From Planctomycetota bacterium (lineage in GTDB: Bacteria; Planctomycetota; Phycisphaerae; WQYP01), in NCBI GenBank assembly GCA_021838985.1, contig JAKCCC010000023.1, positions 1-11,657 on the forward strand: 11,657 nt of DNA, read 5' to 3'. Positions within the stretch are counted from its first letter, which is position 1, and every line of letters starts with the position of its first letter. Below, in pieces: positions 1 to 6,422 of this stretch. The translations under genes were made by a program, and so were the position numbers. The notes under the pieces are model-generated. The model made no database searches. It had not been told where the DNA came from and saw only the letters and a list, made by a program, of their open reading frames with translations.

Positions 1-1
1 T

Positions 2-664
2 GTGCTCAGCCGCCCCTACATTCTGGCCAGTGATAACCAACAGGCCACGATGATGGTCGGCCAGGAAGTGCCGATCATCACCAATTCCACCATCACCACG
101 CAGGGCACGGTGGTCAATACGCCCAGCTATCAACAGGTGGGCATCATTCTATACGTGACCCCGCAAATCAACCCGGATGGCGATGTCACCTTGAATGTCG
201 CCCCTCAGGTGTCGCAGTTGGAATCGGGCGCCGGTGTGACCGTTTCCCCCGGGGTGACCGCGCCGATTTTCGACATCCGCCAGGCCCAGAGCGTCGTGGA
301 TGTCAAAAATGGCCAGACTATTGTCATCGGCGGCCTGATGCAGGATCAGAAAACGAAAACCGTCAGCAAAGTTCCGCTGCTGGGGGATATTCCGTGGATC
401 GGGCCGCTGCTGTTCAGCAACACGCAGAACTCCAAAACCAAGACCGAGCTGCTGATCTTTCTGACCCCCCACGTGATTCCCCAGCCGCGGGCCCTTAAGA
501 TTATGTCCAAGGGAGAAGAGCGGGGCATGGAGCTGGTGCCGAAGGCCGTCGGCCCCGGCGTATTTCAGAGGCAGATGAAAGACATGCAGCGCGGCGGTGT
601 CCCAGGTTCGACCGCGACCCAACCGGCGGAGAACCCCGTCCATGACCTCAAGTTGTCGCCCTAG
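2..664 (+). CDS. gspD: Type II secretion system secretin (GspD/PulD family), C-terminal part
   Basis: This is the end of an outer-membrane secretin, the ring-shaped channel through which type II secretion substrates (or type IV pili in related systems) leave the cell. The reading frame is open at the left edge, so the apparent GTG at base 2 is an internal Val codon and the N-domains lie outside the window. Visible are the secretin-domain hallmarks, numbered within the fragment: VGIILYVTPQI (46-56), the GGLMQDQ turn (110-116), VPLLGDIPWIGPLLF (124-138) and the closing strand ELLIFLTPHVI (149-159). A tail of about 60 residues follows the beta-barrel part; it could be an S-domain-like pilotin-binding segment, but no pilotin motif is recognisable. 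The next gene starts 13 bp downstream behind a good ribosome site, suggesting one operon. GspD is favoured over PilQ from the GGLMQDQ/LLGDIPW pattern, with moderate certainty. Confidence 0.93.
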   Translation: MLSRPYILASDNQQATMMVGQEVPIITNSTITTQGTVVNTPSYQQVGIILYVTPQINPDGDVTLNVAPQVSQLESGAGVTVSPGVTAPIFDIRQAQSVVDVKNGQTIVIGGLMQDQKTKTVSKVPLLGDIPWIGPLLFSNTQNSKTKTELLIFLTPHVIPQPRALKIMSKGEERGMELVPKAVGPGVFQRQMKDMQRGGVPGSTATQPAENPVHDLKLSP

Positions 665-666
665 CT

Positions 667-670
667 AGGA
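667..670 (+). promoter_or_regulatory. Ribosome binding site of the lipoprotein gene
   Basis: AGGA lies seven bases before the ATG at 678 and immediately after the secretin stop codon at 662-664. It decides the start in favour of 678 rather than the internal ATG at 843, which would give a shorter, more typical lipoprotein signal peptide. Confidence 0.55.
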
Positions 671-677
671 ACGCACC

Positions 678-1283
678 ATGCATGCGGTTGCAGCAGGCGC
701 CCCGGCACGCCGGGATGGCGTCGCGTCCAGCCGGGCGACGGCACGGGGACCGTATCGGCTGCTATGGCCGGCCGCAACTCGGCGTTCCTTCACCGCGGTC
801 ATTTGGCGATCCTATTGGGGCGCGGCCCTCCTGGCCGGCTCAATGTTGCTGCTGGCGTCACTGCCCGCCGGCTGCGTGACCACTACCCGCACCTATCCCC
901 CGGCCGCCCTGAACCCGGATGCGTTGCGGCTGCAAAAAATCACCGGCGCCCTGTTGCGGTATTTCCAACAGCATCACCACCTGCCCGCGACGCTTAGCCA
1001 ACTGACGCCGGCGGCGGCTTCCGGCGCATCGAAATTGAACTTCACCTGTCCCACGAATGGCCGGCCCTATGTCTACGCGCCGGCGCCCCTCCCAGGCGAC
1101 CTGCCATCGCGGCGTGACTGGCTGCTGCTTTATGATCCGGCGCCGGTGCATGGGTGCCGCTGGGTGGTGCTGGGTCAGCCGCCGCTGGGCCGCCAACCGG
1201 TCGTGATGTGGGTGGTCTCGCTGGATGAAACCACCTTCCGGCGGATCCACCCCGCCCCGACGCATCCTCAGAGCGCCAGGTGA
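678..1283 (+). CDS. Putative lipoprotein of unknown function, downstream of the secretin
   Basis: A 201-residue protein I do not recognise. The start at 678 is supported by AGGA at 667-670, seven bases upstream. An Arg-rich stretch of about 47 residues precedes a hydrophobic segment (about 48-62) ending in LPAGC with Cys66, a slightly non-canonical lipobox; the N-region is unusually long, so a plain membrane anchor is the alternative. The exported part has a helix with RYFQQHHHLPATLSQL (94-109), then FTCPTNGRPYVYAP (122-135), a pattern reminiscent of the globular half of pseudopilin-like proteins (short residue, Tyr-rich helix, then Cys-Pro-x-x-Gly-x-Pro-Tyr). Cys124 and Cys160 could form a disulfide. 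The 13-bp distance from the secretin suggests an accessory role in secretion, perhaps pilotin-like, but this is only inference. Its last 16 bp overlap the 3' end of the convergent transporter gene. Confidence 0.72.
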   Translation: MHAVAAGAPARRDGVASSRATARGPYRLLWPAATRRSFTAVIWRSYWGAALLAGSMLLLASLPAGCVTTTRTYPPAALNPDALRLQKITGALLRYFQQHHHLPATLSQLTPAAASGASKLNFTCPTNGRPYVYAPAPLPGDLPSRRDWLLLYDPAPVHGCRWVVLGQPPLGRQPVVMWVVSLDETTFRRIHPAPTHPQSAR

Positions 1284-2848
1284 TGATGCCGCGGCGGCCG
1301 GAGCATGAGCACCAGGGGCAGGCAGGCCAGGGCCAGCAGCGCCAGGAGGCGGAAGTCATCGATGAACGCCATAGTATTGGCCTGTTGAGAGATCTGATGA
1401 TAAAGAATGGCGAACGCTTCGCGCCGCGTGGTTGCCGCCGGGCCGTGCGGACCCAGCACCGTCTGGAGGCGCTGGACGCTTCGGCGCCAGGCTGGATTCA
1501 GCGCCGTGGCGTGCCGCACCAGCAGGCTCTGTCGCGCCTGGCTGATCTGGGAGAGCAGGGCGGTGGTGACGGAAATGCCGATGGCCCCGCCCAGGTTGCG
1601 CACCAGATTGTAAATGCTGGTGGCGTTGCCGATCTGGTCCTGGCGCAGGGTGCTGACGGAAACGGTGGTCAAAGGGATGAACAGCATGCTTACCGCGAAG
1701 CCGTTGATAATGATCGGCCAGGTCACGCTGAACATGCCAATGTTCAGGTTGATCGAGCCGAGCAGATAACTGGACCAGGCCAGTGCCACCAGCGAGGCGG
1801 CCATGAAAAAACGCTCATCCACGCGGCTCATCCAGCGCCCGGCAATCAGCACGCCCACCACCGATCCAAGGCCGCGCGGGCTGACCGCCAGGCCGCTCTG
1901 CAACGCTGGATAGCCCATCAGCGTCTGCAGAAACATCGGCAGCAGGGCCGTGGTGCTGTAAAGAATCATGGCCACCAGAATCATCACCGCGGTGCAGGAG
2001 GCGAAGTTGCGGTTCTTCAGGATGCGCAGATTGATCAGGGGCGTAGCGGTGGTAAGCTCCCACGCCACGAACGCCAGGAATCCCACCGCGGCCAGGCCGG
2101 CCAACCAGCGTATCCAGACCGCCCCAAACCAGCCGGCGTCCTGGCCTTTATCCAGCATGATCTGCAACGCCGCGATCCAGATGGCCAGCAGCGCGAATCC
2201 GAGCACGTCGATGCGCGTTTTGATCGCATCGCGAATATGGGGTGGGTCTTCCACCAGGGCGTCCACCATCAGAAATGCCACCGCCCCCACGGGAATATTG
2301 ATGTAAAACATCCAGCGCCAGCTGTAAGCGTCGGTCAGCCAACCACCCAGGGTCGGCCCGATCACCGGCGCACAGATGACCCCCAGCACATAAAACGCCA
2401 TGGCTTGACCGCGCTTCCGGGCCGGAAAACTCTCCAGGAGAATGGCCTGGGCCGTCGGCTGCAGGGCGCCGCCGCCCAAGCCCTGGATCACGAGCGCAAA
2501 AAGTAAAAACCCGATGTTCGGAGCCAGGCCCGCCGCCAGCGAAGCGCCGACAAACACGCCAATGCTGCTCAGTAGAAACCGCTTGCGGCCAAACGTCCGG
2601 CTGAACCAGTCCGCGGCGGTCAACACGATGGCGTTGGAGATAAGGTAGCTGGTCAGAACCCAGGTGGCCTGATGGGTGGTGATGGACATGCTGCCGGCGA
2701 TATGCGGCAGAGCCACATTGGCGATGGAGGTGTCCATCACCTCCATGAAGGTCCCGAGCATCACCGCGATGGCGATCCACCAGGGATTCGAGCGCGGTCT
2801 CCACGCGGTTGGGAGGTCCGCGGCGCCGGGCAAAACAACGGTGCTCAT
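1268..2848 (-). CDS. MFS transporter, DHA2 (EmrB/QacA) 14-TM drug:H+ antiporter family
   Basis: A 526-residue inner-membrane transporter of the size usual for EmrB/QacA proteins, which export drugs or other small molecules using the proton gradient. Visible motifs are the DHA2 signature MDTSIANVALP (38-48) in the first helix with its conserved Asp39, the motif A-like loop DWFSRTFGRKR (80-90), the antiporter motif C GVICAPVIGPTLGGW (156-170), and WRWMFYINIPVG (177-188), typical of this branch. The ATG at 2846-2848 overlaps the stop codon of the upstream glycosidase gene as ATGA, so translation is probably coupled. No EmrA-type membrane-fusion protein or TolC is adjacent in this window, so tripartite export is not supported by context. 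Substrate is unknown; pairing with a glycosidase makes a sugar-containing compound conceivable, but that is inference. The 3' end overlaps the convergent lipoprotein gene by 16 bp. Confidence 0.93.
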   Translation of the reverse strand: MSTVVLPGAADLPTAWRPRSNPWWIAIAVMLGTFMEVMDTSIANVALPHIAGSMSITTHQATWVLTSYLISNAIVLTAADWFSRTFGRKRFLLSSIGVFVGASLAAGLAPNIGFLLFALVIQGLGGGALQPTAQAILLESFPARKRGQAMAFYVLGVICAPVIGPTLGGWLTDAYSWRWMFYINIPVGAVAFLMVDALVEDPPHIRDAIKTRIDVLGFALLAIWIAALQIMLDKGQDAGWFGAVWIRWLAGLAAVGFLAFVAWELTTATPLINLRILKNRNFASCTAVMILVAMILYSTTALLPMFLQTLMGYPALQSGLAVSPRGLGSVVGVLIAGRWMSRVDERFFMAASLVALAWSSYLLGSINLNIGMFSVTWPIIINGFAVSMLFIPLTTVSVSTLRQDQIGNATSIYNLVRNLGGAIGISVTTALLSQISQARQSLLVRHATALNPAWRRSVQRLQTVLGPHGPAATTRREAFAILYHQISQQANTMAFIDDFRLLALLALACLPLVLMLRPPRHHHLAL

Positions 2849-4851
2849 TCGAACCCAACCATGGCGTGACCGCGAATCTCCGGAACCGTGACCCGGACGT
2901 AAGGAGCCGCCCAGGTGAACTCGAGCGCGGTGTTTTCCGGGGCCACGTAAACCCGCCGCGGCCGGCGGTTGAGCCGCAGAGCCAGGGGCACGTTGAACAG
3001 CGGCACGATGTCTTCGATCAGATCCAGATTCACCGCCCGGCGTTCGGGGCTGTAGTAGAGCAGATGCACGATATGACGCTGCCTTTGGCGGGTGACCGTG
3101 ATCTCACAGCCGGTAGGCGCTTCAGCCCGCACCAGCGGCTCGGGTAGCAGCCGGTCCAGAATATTACGCACCAACAATCGATACGGAACATTACCGTGTC
3201 GGGCGTAGGCCCCGAAAACGGGAAAAGCGATATAGGCGCAGCGGCCGCGGAGGGTGGCGAACGGTTGGCGGGTGACTTTCGCCGGCGGGGTCTGGAAGTG
3301 CGAACTGAAATGCCGCCAGGAACGATCGAAATACGGTTCCACAAAATGGCCCAGGGCCTCCGCCCCGGGGGCCGGCGTAACGCGCACCGCGGGGTCATAA
3401 ATCACATGATCCAGAGCGGCCACATCGCGCCGAATGGCCGGTCCAAAACGTAGATACAGCGCCGGCGCCGGCCAACGACCGGCGGGCTGGATCGCCAGTT
3501 CCGGCAGGCGCAACGCCGTGGCGTCGTCATTCAGGCCGCTGGTGCCGCTGGCCACTACGGCGCCGCCGTTTTTCAGGTAGCGTCGCAACCGGTTAATCAG
3601 GGCGTCGGAAAGCCGCAGGTGGTCGGGCAGGATCACGAGCTTATAGGGCTCCAACGGGGTCTGGGCATCCAGCAGATCGAACTGCTGCTTTAACTGCATC
3701 AGCATCCGCGCGGCGCCTTCTTCGCTGCGCTGGAGCGTTTCCGATTCCGCGGCCGAACCGGACGATGGGCCGCCATCGGTGGCAGGGACGTTGATACCAA
3801 GCACGCCGATATCGGAGAGATTTCTCGCCCCCCTTAGCCACGGTTCACGCTCGGCGACGCGCCGATACACGCGGCCAATCAGCTCGTAGACAGGCGCTTC
3901 CAATGTGCCACGCGGATGCAGTTGATCGCCGATGCTGCACGCGGCGCTATGGGCCAGCATCTGGCTGGTTTCATATTCCAGAGCGGCATAGGGCTTCAGG
4001 CCGCCGAAGTCCGCCCAGGATTTATGGAAGCGAGCCGTCATGCCCAGGCAGGGTTTGCCCAGCCGGTGCGCGAACCGCACCACCCGTGGAAAAAACATGT
4101 AACCCCATCCGCCGGTGGGCAGGGCTTCAATTTCAAACTGGGTTGCGTAGCGGATTTCCTGGCGCAAATTGGACACGGGGCGCGAGTTAAAATGCACCGT
4201 CGCAGCGGAATTGGCGGCTTTAACCATCTGGTGGAACCGCTTCATATAAGCCAGCGTAACCCGGCGCGCCCAGGCCTGGCGATCCGCCTCGTTCTCCGGA
4301 TTCAGGTTGGCGCGCCGCATCGCCTCGATGGCATGAACGCTGGCGCTGGGCTGATCCCAGCACATGTCAAAAAAAAGGCCGTCCACTGGGTGAAACAGCT
4401 GGAGCACCTCGCGGGTCTGTTCCGCCAGATAGTCCTGATAGGGGCTGTTCATATCCAGAATCGTCCAGCCAGCGGCGAAGGGTCCGGCCCCTACCGGTTT
4501 GCCGTCCGCCTGGCGGGCCATCCATTCGGGGTGGTGCGCGGCGGCGTACTGATCGCATTGGACACTGATATAAATCGGCGCGCGAATGCCTTCCCGATGC
4601 AACGCCTCAACCTGTTCGCCCAGCAGATTCAGACCGGGCTTCAGACCGGGGTGGCGTTCCGGACGGCGGGTATTGTAATACAGGTGACCGTGATGACATT
4701 TGGCGAAAACTGTCACGGAATTCACCGCGGCGCCTTTCATAACGCCGGCGAAGGCCTTGGCGTCGAAAGCGACCCCCACGTCGGTAATATCCGGACCCGT
4801 GTGGAAATCCAGGTGGATCTGACGATAAGGCAAAATCAATTTTGCGGGCAC
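2845..4851 (-). CDS. Glycoside hydrolase with GHL6-like catalytic domain and beta-galactosidase trimerisation-like domain (GH151/alpha-L-fucosidase-like)
   Basis: A TIM-barrel glycosidase of about 668 residues (GTG start at 4851; 673 if the TTG at 4866 is used). The GTG is preferred because GGAG at 4861-4864 lies nine bases upstream and the predicted transcript start leaves a short leader. Numbering from the GTG: the first barrel strand RQIHLDFHT (10-18); a beta4-like strand VDGLFFDMCW (156-165), where Asp162 resembles the catalytic nucleophile position of GH29-type alpha-L-fucosidases (pattern ...W/FxDMxW); FEIEALPTGGWGY (239-251). From about residue 345 a Rossmann-like glutamine-amidotransferase-type fold follows, with KLVILPDHLRLSD and RYLKNGGAVVASG, as in beta-galactosidase trimerisation domains. 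A C-terminal beta domain completes it. No signal peptide is evident, suggesting a cytoplasmic enzyme. Alpha-L-fucosidase activity is plausible from the architecture but unproven; the acid/base residue is not identifiable by eye. It forms an operon with the MFS gene. Confidence 0.85.
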   Translation of the reverse strand: MPAKLILPYRQIHLDFHTGPDITDVGVAFDAKAFAGVMKGAAVNSVTVFAKCHHGHLYYNTRRPERHPGLKPGLNLLGEQVEALHREGIRAPIYISVQCDQYAAAHHPEWMARQADGKPVGAGPFAAGWTILDMNSPYQDYLAEQTREVLQLFHPVDGLFFDMCWDQPSASVHAIEAMRRANLNPENEADRQAWARRVTLAYMKRFHQMVKAANSAATVHFNSRPVSNLRQEIRYATQFEIEALPTGGWGYMFFPRVVRFAHRLGKPCLGMTARFHKSWADFGGLKPYAALEYETSQMLAHSAACSIGDQLHPRGTLEAPVYELIGRVYRRVAEREPWLRGARNLSDIGVLGINVPATDGGPSSGSAAESETLQRSEEGAARMLMQLKQQFDLLDAQTPLEPYKLVILPDHLRLSDALINRLRRYLKNGGAVVASGTSGLNDDATALRLPELAIQPAGRWPAPALYLRFGPAIRRDVAALDHVIYDPAVRVTPAPGAEALGHFVEPYFDRSWRHFSSHFQTPPAKVTRQPFATLRGRCAYIAFPVFGAYARHGNVPYRLLVRNILDRLLPEPLVRAEAPTGCEITVTRQRQRHIVHLLYYSPERRAVNLDLIEDIVPLFNVPLALRLNRRPRRVYVAPENTALEFTWAAPYVRVTVPEIRGHAMVGFE

Positions 4852-4885
4852 AGTGGTTGGCTCCAAGCATAAATATTCGGCAATT

Positions 4886-4914
4886 GTTATAAGGATTTAT
4901 CATTCGCGACACAA
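4886..4914 (-). promoter_or_regulatory. Candidate sigma70-type promoter of the glycosidase-transporter operon
   Basis: Reading the minus strand, TTGTGT (4914-4909) is followed after exactly 17 bases by TATAAC (4891-4886), a five-of-six match to the -10 consensus; the -35 box is weak (TTG only). The stretch is clearly more AT-rich than its surroundings. Transcription would start near 4879, about 28 bases before the GTG at 4851, which fits the GGAG ribosome site at 4861-4864. Confidence 0.45.
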
Positions 4915-4933
4915 CCTCCCTTCGGCGGATGCT

Positions 4934-4979
4934 GGGTGCGTGACAGATTTGGCGCACCCGTGCCGTTTCCAGTGCGCCA
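4934..4979. repeat. Overlapping, mutually exclusive inverted repeats (GTGCG cores)
   Basis: GGGTGCG at 4934-4940 pairs perfectly with CGCACCC at 4953-4959, leaving a 12-base loop. The same middle segment, as TGGCGCAC at 4950-4957, pairs perfectly with GTGCGCCA at 4972-4979, leaving a 14-base loop. Only one stem can form at a time in RNA. The element lies about 20 to 65 bases upstream of the proposed -35 box of the glycosidase operon, so it could equally be a double-stranded binding site for a regulator. Confidence 0.5.
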
Positions 4980-5026
4980 GTTTCCGCGGCGGGGTAAGGA
5001 CGGCAAGTGACTATTGGCGTAGCCGG

Positions 5027-5041
5027 GTCGCCCCTGGCGAC
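5027..5041. repeat. Short perfect hairpin in the intergenic region
   Basis: GTCGCC and GGCGAC flank a three-base loop, a perfect 6-bp stem. There is no T-tract on either side, so intrinsic termination is not supported; no other role can be assigned. Confidence 0.35.
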
Positions 5042-5434
5042 TGCACGGCGCGACGGGTTCGAGATGCTGCTGCAGCGCCCGGCCAGCCGCAGTAGCAGGC
5101 ACGGTCTCGGTGCCATGGCCTTTCCGCTTGGTTTTGATCCCGGCACGTCGGGAGAGCCTACCTGCTGCTACCGCGTTCATTCTGCGTTCCTATTTGGTCC
5201 ACGCGGAAGGCGGCGGGTACCGGCTCCCTCGCCATCCCCACCAGAACCGGGGGCTATGTGAGCCGCGGGGGCGGTGGGAACAACAGAAGGCGGAAACAAG
5301 GCGGACAGGGGAAGCGGGGCAATTTTGGAACTTGGAGTGGGAAGGGAAGGTAGCGGCGGGAAGGCGCTGCCCGGTCTGGGGGGCGACTCGGATTGTCTTA
5401 TCGTCACTGACGGGGCCTTGCTGGTGTATCCTTC

Positions 5435-5935
5435 CTATCGGCACTTCATCGCTTCGTTGATACTTCGCATAAGGCGCTGCATGTCGGCTTTGTCGGTTGA
5501 ACTGAGCGTGTGACCGTCGAACACCCCGCTTGACAACTCGACGTGATAAGTGGTTTTGGCGTTGATCCACCGGAGTATCCCAGCCGCCACCACCAAGGCT
5601 CCCAAGAGAGCGAAGCCAAATGATGCCGGAACAGCGGTGAGCGCGCTAAAAAGTATCACCAGGCCAGCAAGCCACAGCAGAGAGGCACAGCCAACCCGTG
5701 GCCGCGTGGATGTCATGCCGACCGACTTTACGTTTCGCACGGCATAGGTCGTCGGTCCAACGATGATCCGCGCCGTTGTCACCACAATAGTACTGTCGGC
5801 ATAAAGCGTCTTTTCGCCCGCTTCGGTGGGAACCACACAAGGCGCCGGCGGCTGTTGCGAAGTGCCGCAATGGGGACAGCTGGCGGTTTGAGGGCTGATT
5901 GAGTCGCCGCAATTTGGGCGTGGGTTATTGGCCAT
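5435..5935 (-). CDS. DUF6232-like two-TM membrane protein with degenerate N-terminal zinc ribbon
   Basis: A 166-residue protein of unknown function. The N-terminus is a zinc-ribbon-like segment, RPNCG (6-10) and CPHCG (20-24); the expected first ligand Cys6 is Arg (codon CGC at 5920-5918, one base from TGC), so only three of four cysteines remain. A short Pro-rich linker leads to a region beginning LYADSTIVVTTARIIVG (44-60) and TTYAVRNVKSVG (62-73), which resembles DUF6232-family proteins, then a two-helix hairpin (about 83-101 and 106-123) followed by a cytoplasmic beta-like stretch and a charged C-terminal helix. No partner gene is adjacent; it stands alone between two gene-poor gaps. The start codon has GGGA about seven bases upstream. 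The family call rests on pattern resemblance by eye and should be treated as moderate. Confidence 0.75.
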   Translation of the reverse strand: MANNPRPNCGDSISPQTASCPHCGTSQQPPAPCVVPTEAGEKTLYADSTIVVTTARIIVGPTTYAVRNVKSVGMTSTRPRVGCASLLWLAGLVILFSALTAVPASFGFALLGALVVAAGILRWINAKTTYHVELSSGVFDGHTLSSTDKADMQRLMRSINEAMKCR

Positions 5936-6345
5936 AACCTGATCCCTAACTTGGCTATTTGTAAGATGGCGGCCTGTCGCCTGTTGCTGGGGACAATAAT
6001 ACCCTTACCTACGGATAGCCTCCAGCTTTTCCCCTCCCCGGGGCGACGCGGATGCACGACACCTGGCGTGGCCACCGCGATCCGCCACGGGTCGCCGAAC
6101 CACCAAGAGCTTCGCCTCGAACAAAAATCTTCGCACGACGCAAAGATTTTCCCGGTGCCGTGCTCCAGCTCGGACTGGCCTCCGGAGCGACTCTTCGACC
6201 GGGATAAAGCCGACGGCTCGCCCGGGGGGCGGCGGGTCTGCATTTCCATGCGCCGCCGAGTTCGCCCGCCCAGGCCACCGAGGGATTGGCAGCACCGCGC
6301 CACAGGGCAAGGTTAAGCCAAAGTAACCCCGACGTTCGTTGTGAT
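5936..6345. other. Intergenic region without a convincing gene
   Basis: About 410 bases between the divergently oriented DUF6232-like gene and the promoter of the regulator. Frames are open on both strands but give low-complexity Arg/Pro-rich peptides with no motif or ribosome site. The 6020-6310 part is very GC-rich with many CG-rich runs, interrupted by an AT-rich inverted repeat at 6124-6150. It may be a repeat-family copy or a decayed gene; nothing recognisable decides this. Confidence 0.55.
6124..6150. repeat. AT-rich inverted repeat
   Basis: AAAATCTT (6124-6131) and AAGATTTT (6143-6150) form a perfect 8-bp stem around an 11-base loop, with two further pairs possible inside after one mismatch. 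On the minus strand the stem is followed by one more T only, so it would be a weak terminator. It is conspicuous in otherwise GC-rich sequence and could be a protein-binding dyad. Confidence 0.4.
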
Positions 6346-6374
6346 TTGACATCTATGGATTCGATATATAGAAT
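6346..6374 (+). promoter_or_regulatory. Strong sigma70-type promoter for the regulator-hyf operon
   Basis: TTGACA (6346-6351) matches the -35 consensus completely; after a 17-base spacer comes TAGAAT (6369-6374), a five-of-six match to the -10 box. The start of transcription would be near 6381, giving a leader of about 40 bases before the ATG at 6423. It is the best promoter in the window and is correctly placed to drive the regulator gene and, through the overlap at 7205-7208, the hyf genes. Confidence 0.75.
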
Positions 6375-6377
6375 GTC
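6348..6377. promoter_or_regulatory. Imperfect dyad spanning the -35 and -10 boxes (candidate operator)
   Basis: GACATCTAT (6348-6356) and ATAGAATGTC (6368-6377) are inverted copies of each other apart from one extra base in the right arm. The dyad is centred in the promoter spacer and covers parts of both hexamers. Such placement is typical of MerR-type and repressor operators; the downstream gene encodes a protein with a MerR/excisionase-like HTH, so autoregulation is a reasonable inference. Confidence 0.45.
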
Positions 6378-6391
6378 CAATAATTTCCAAT
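6376..6391 (+). repeat. TCCAAT direct repeat, 10-bp period, at the predicted transcription start
   Basis: TCCAAT occurs at 6376-6381 and again at 6386-6391, exactly one helical turn apart and overlapping the predicted transcription start. Same-face repetition fits side-by-side protein binding, but six-base repeats can occur by chance. Confidence 0.3.
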
Positions 6392-6422
6392 GTGATAAAC
6401 GTTTTGCGAAGTGTCGTACCCT

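Larger units (their letters stand above)
4915..5434. other. Intergenic region without a convincing gene; several small inverted repeats
   Basis: Every open frame here has poor protein character (Arg/Pro/Gly-rich, no recognisable motif) and they overlap one another on both strands. The region contains competing inverted repeats at 4934-4979, a 6-bp stem with a 3-base loop at 5027-5041 (GTCGCC-CCT-GGCGAC), a 5-bp stem at 5098-5114, and a purine-rich run of about 100 bases near 5271-5370. No tRNA, terminator with a T-tract, or CRISPR repeat was seen. Confidence 0.6.

Noticed and set aside
1280..2506. Long plus-strand open frame of 408 codons opposite the MFS transporter
   Set aside because: Its translation is rich in Gln, His, Arg and Gly with no motif, while the minus strand encodes a clear 14-TM protein; it is a composition shadow.
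3916..4872. Plus-strand open frame of 318 codons opposite the glycosidase
   Set aside because: No family signature and no ribosome site; the minus-strand frame carries recognisable barrel and trimerisation-domain motifs.
5050..5085. GGTTCGAGA resembling a tRNA T-loop
   Set aside because: The bases on either side (ACGGG versus TGCTG) do not pair and no acceptor, D or anticodon arm can be built.
4887..5261. Overlapping short frames on both strands in the gap upstream of the glycosidase
   Set aside because: Several frames overlap each other, none has a motif or convincing ribosome site; the openness is explained by GC-rich composition.
5951..6316. Plus-strand 121-codon frame in the gap before the regulator
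   Set aside because: Low-complexity Arg/Pro-rich peptide, no ribosome site, ends before the strong promoter; not supportable as a gene.
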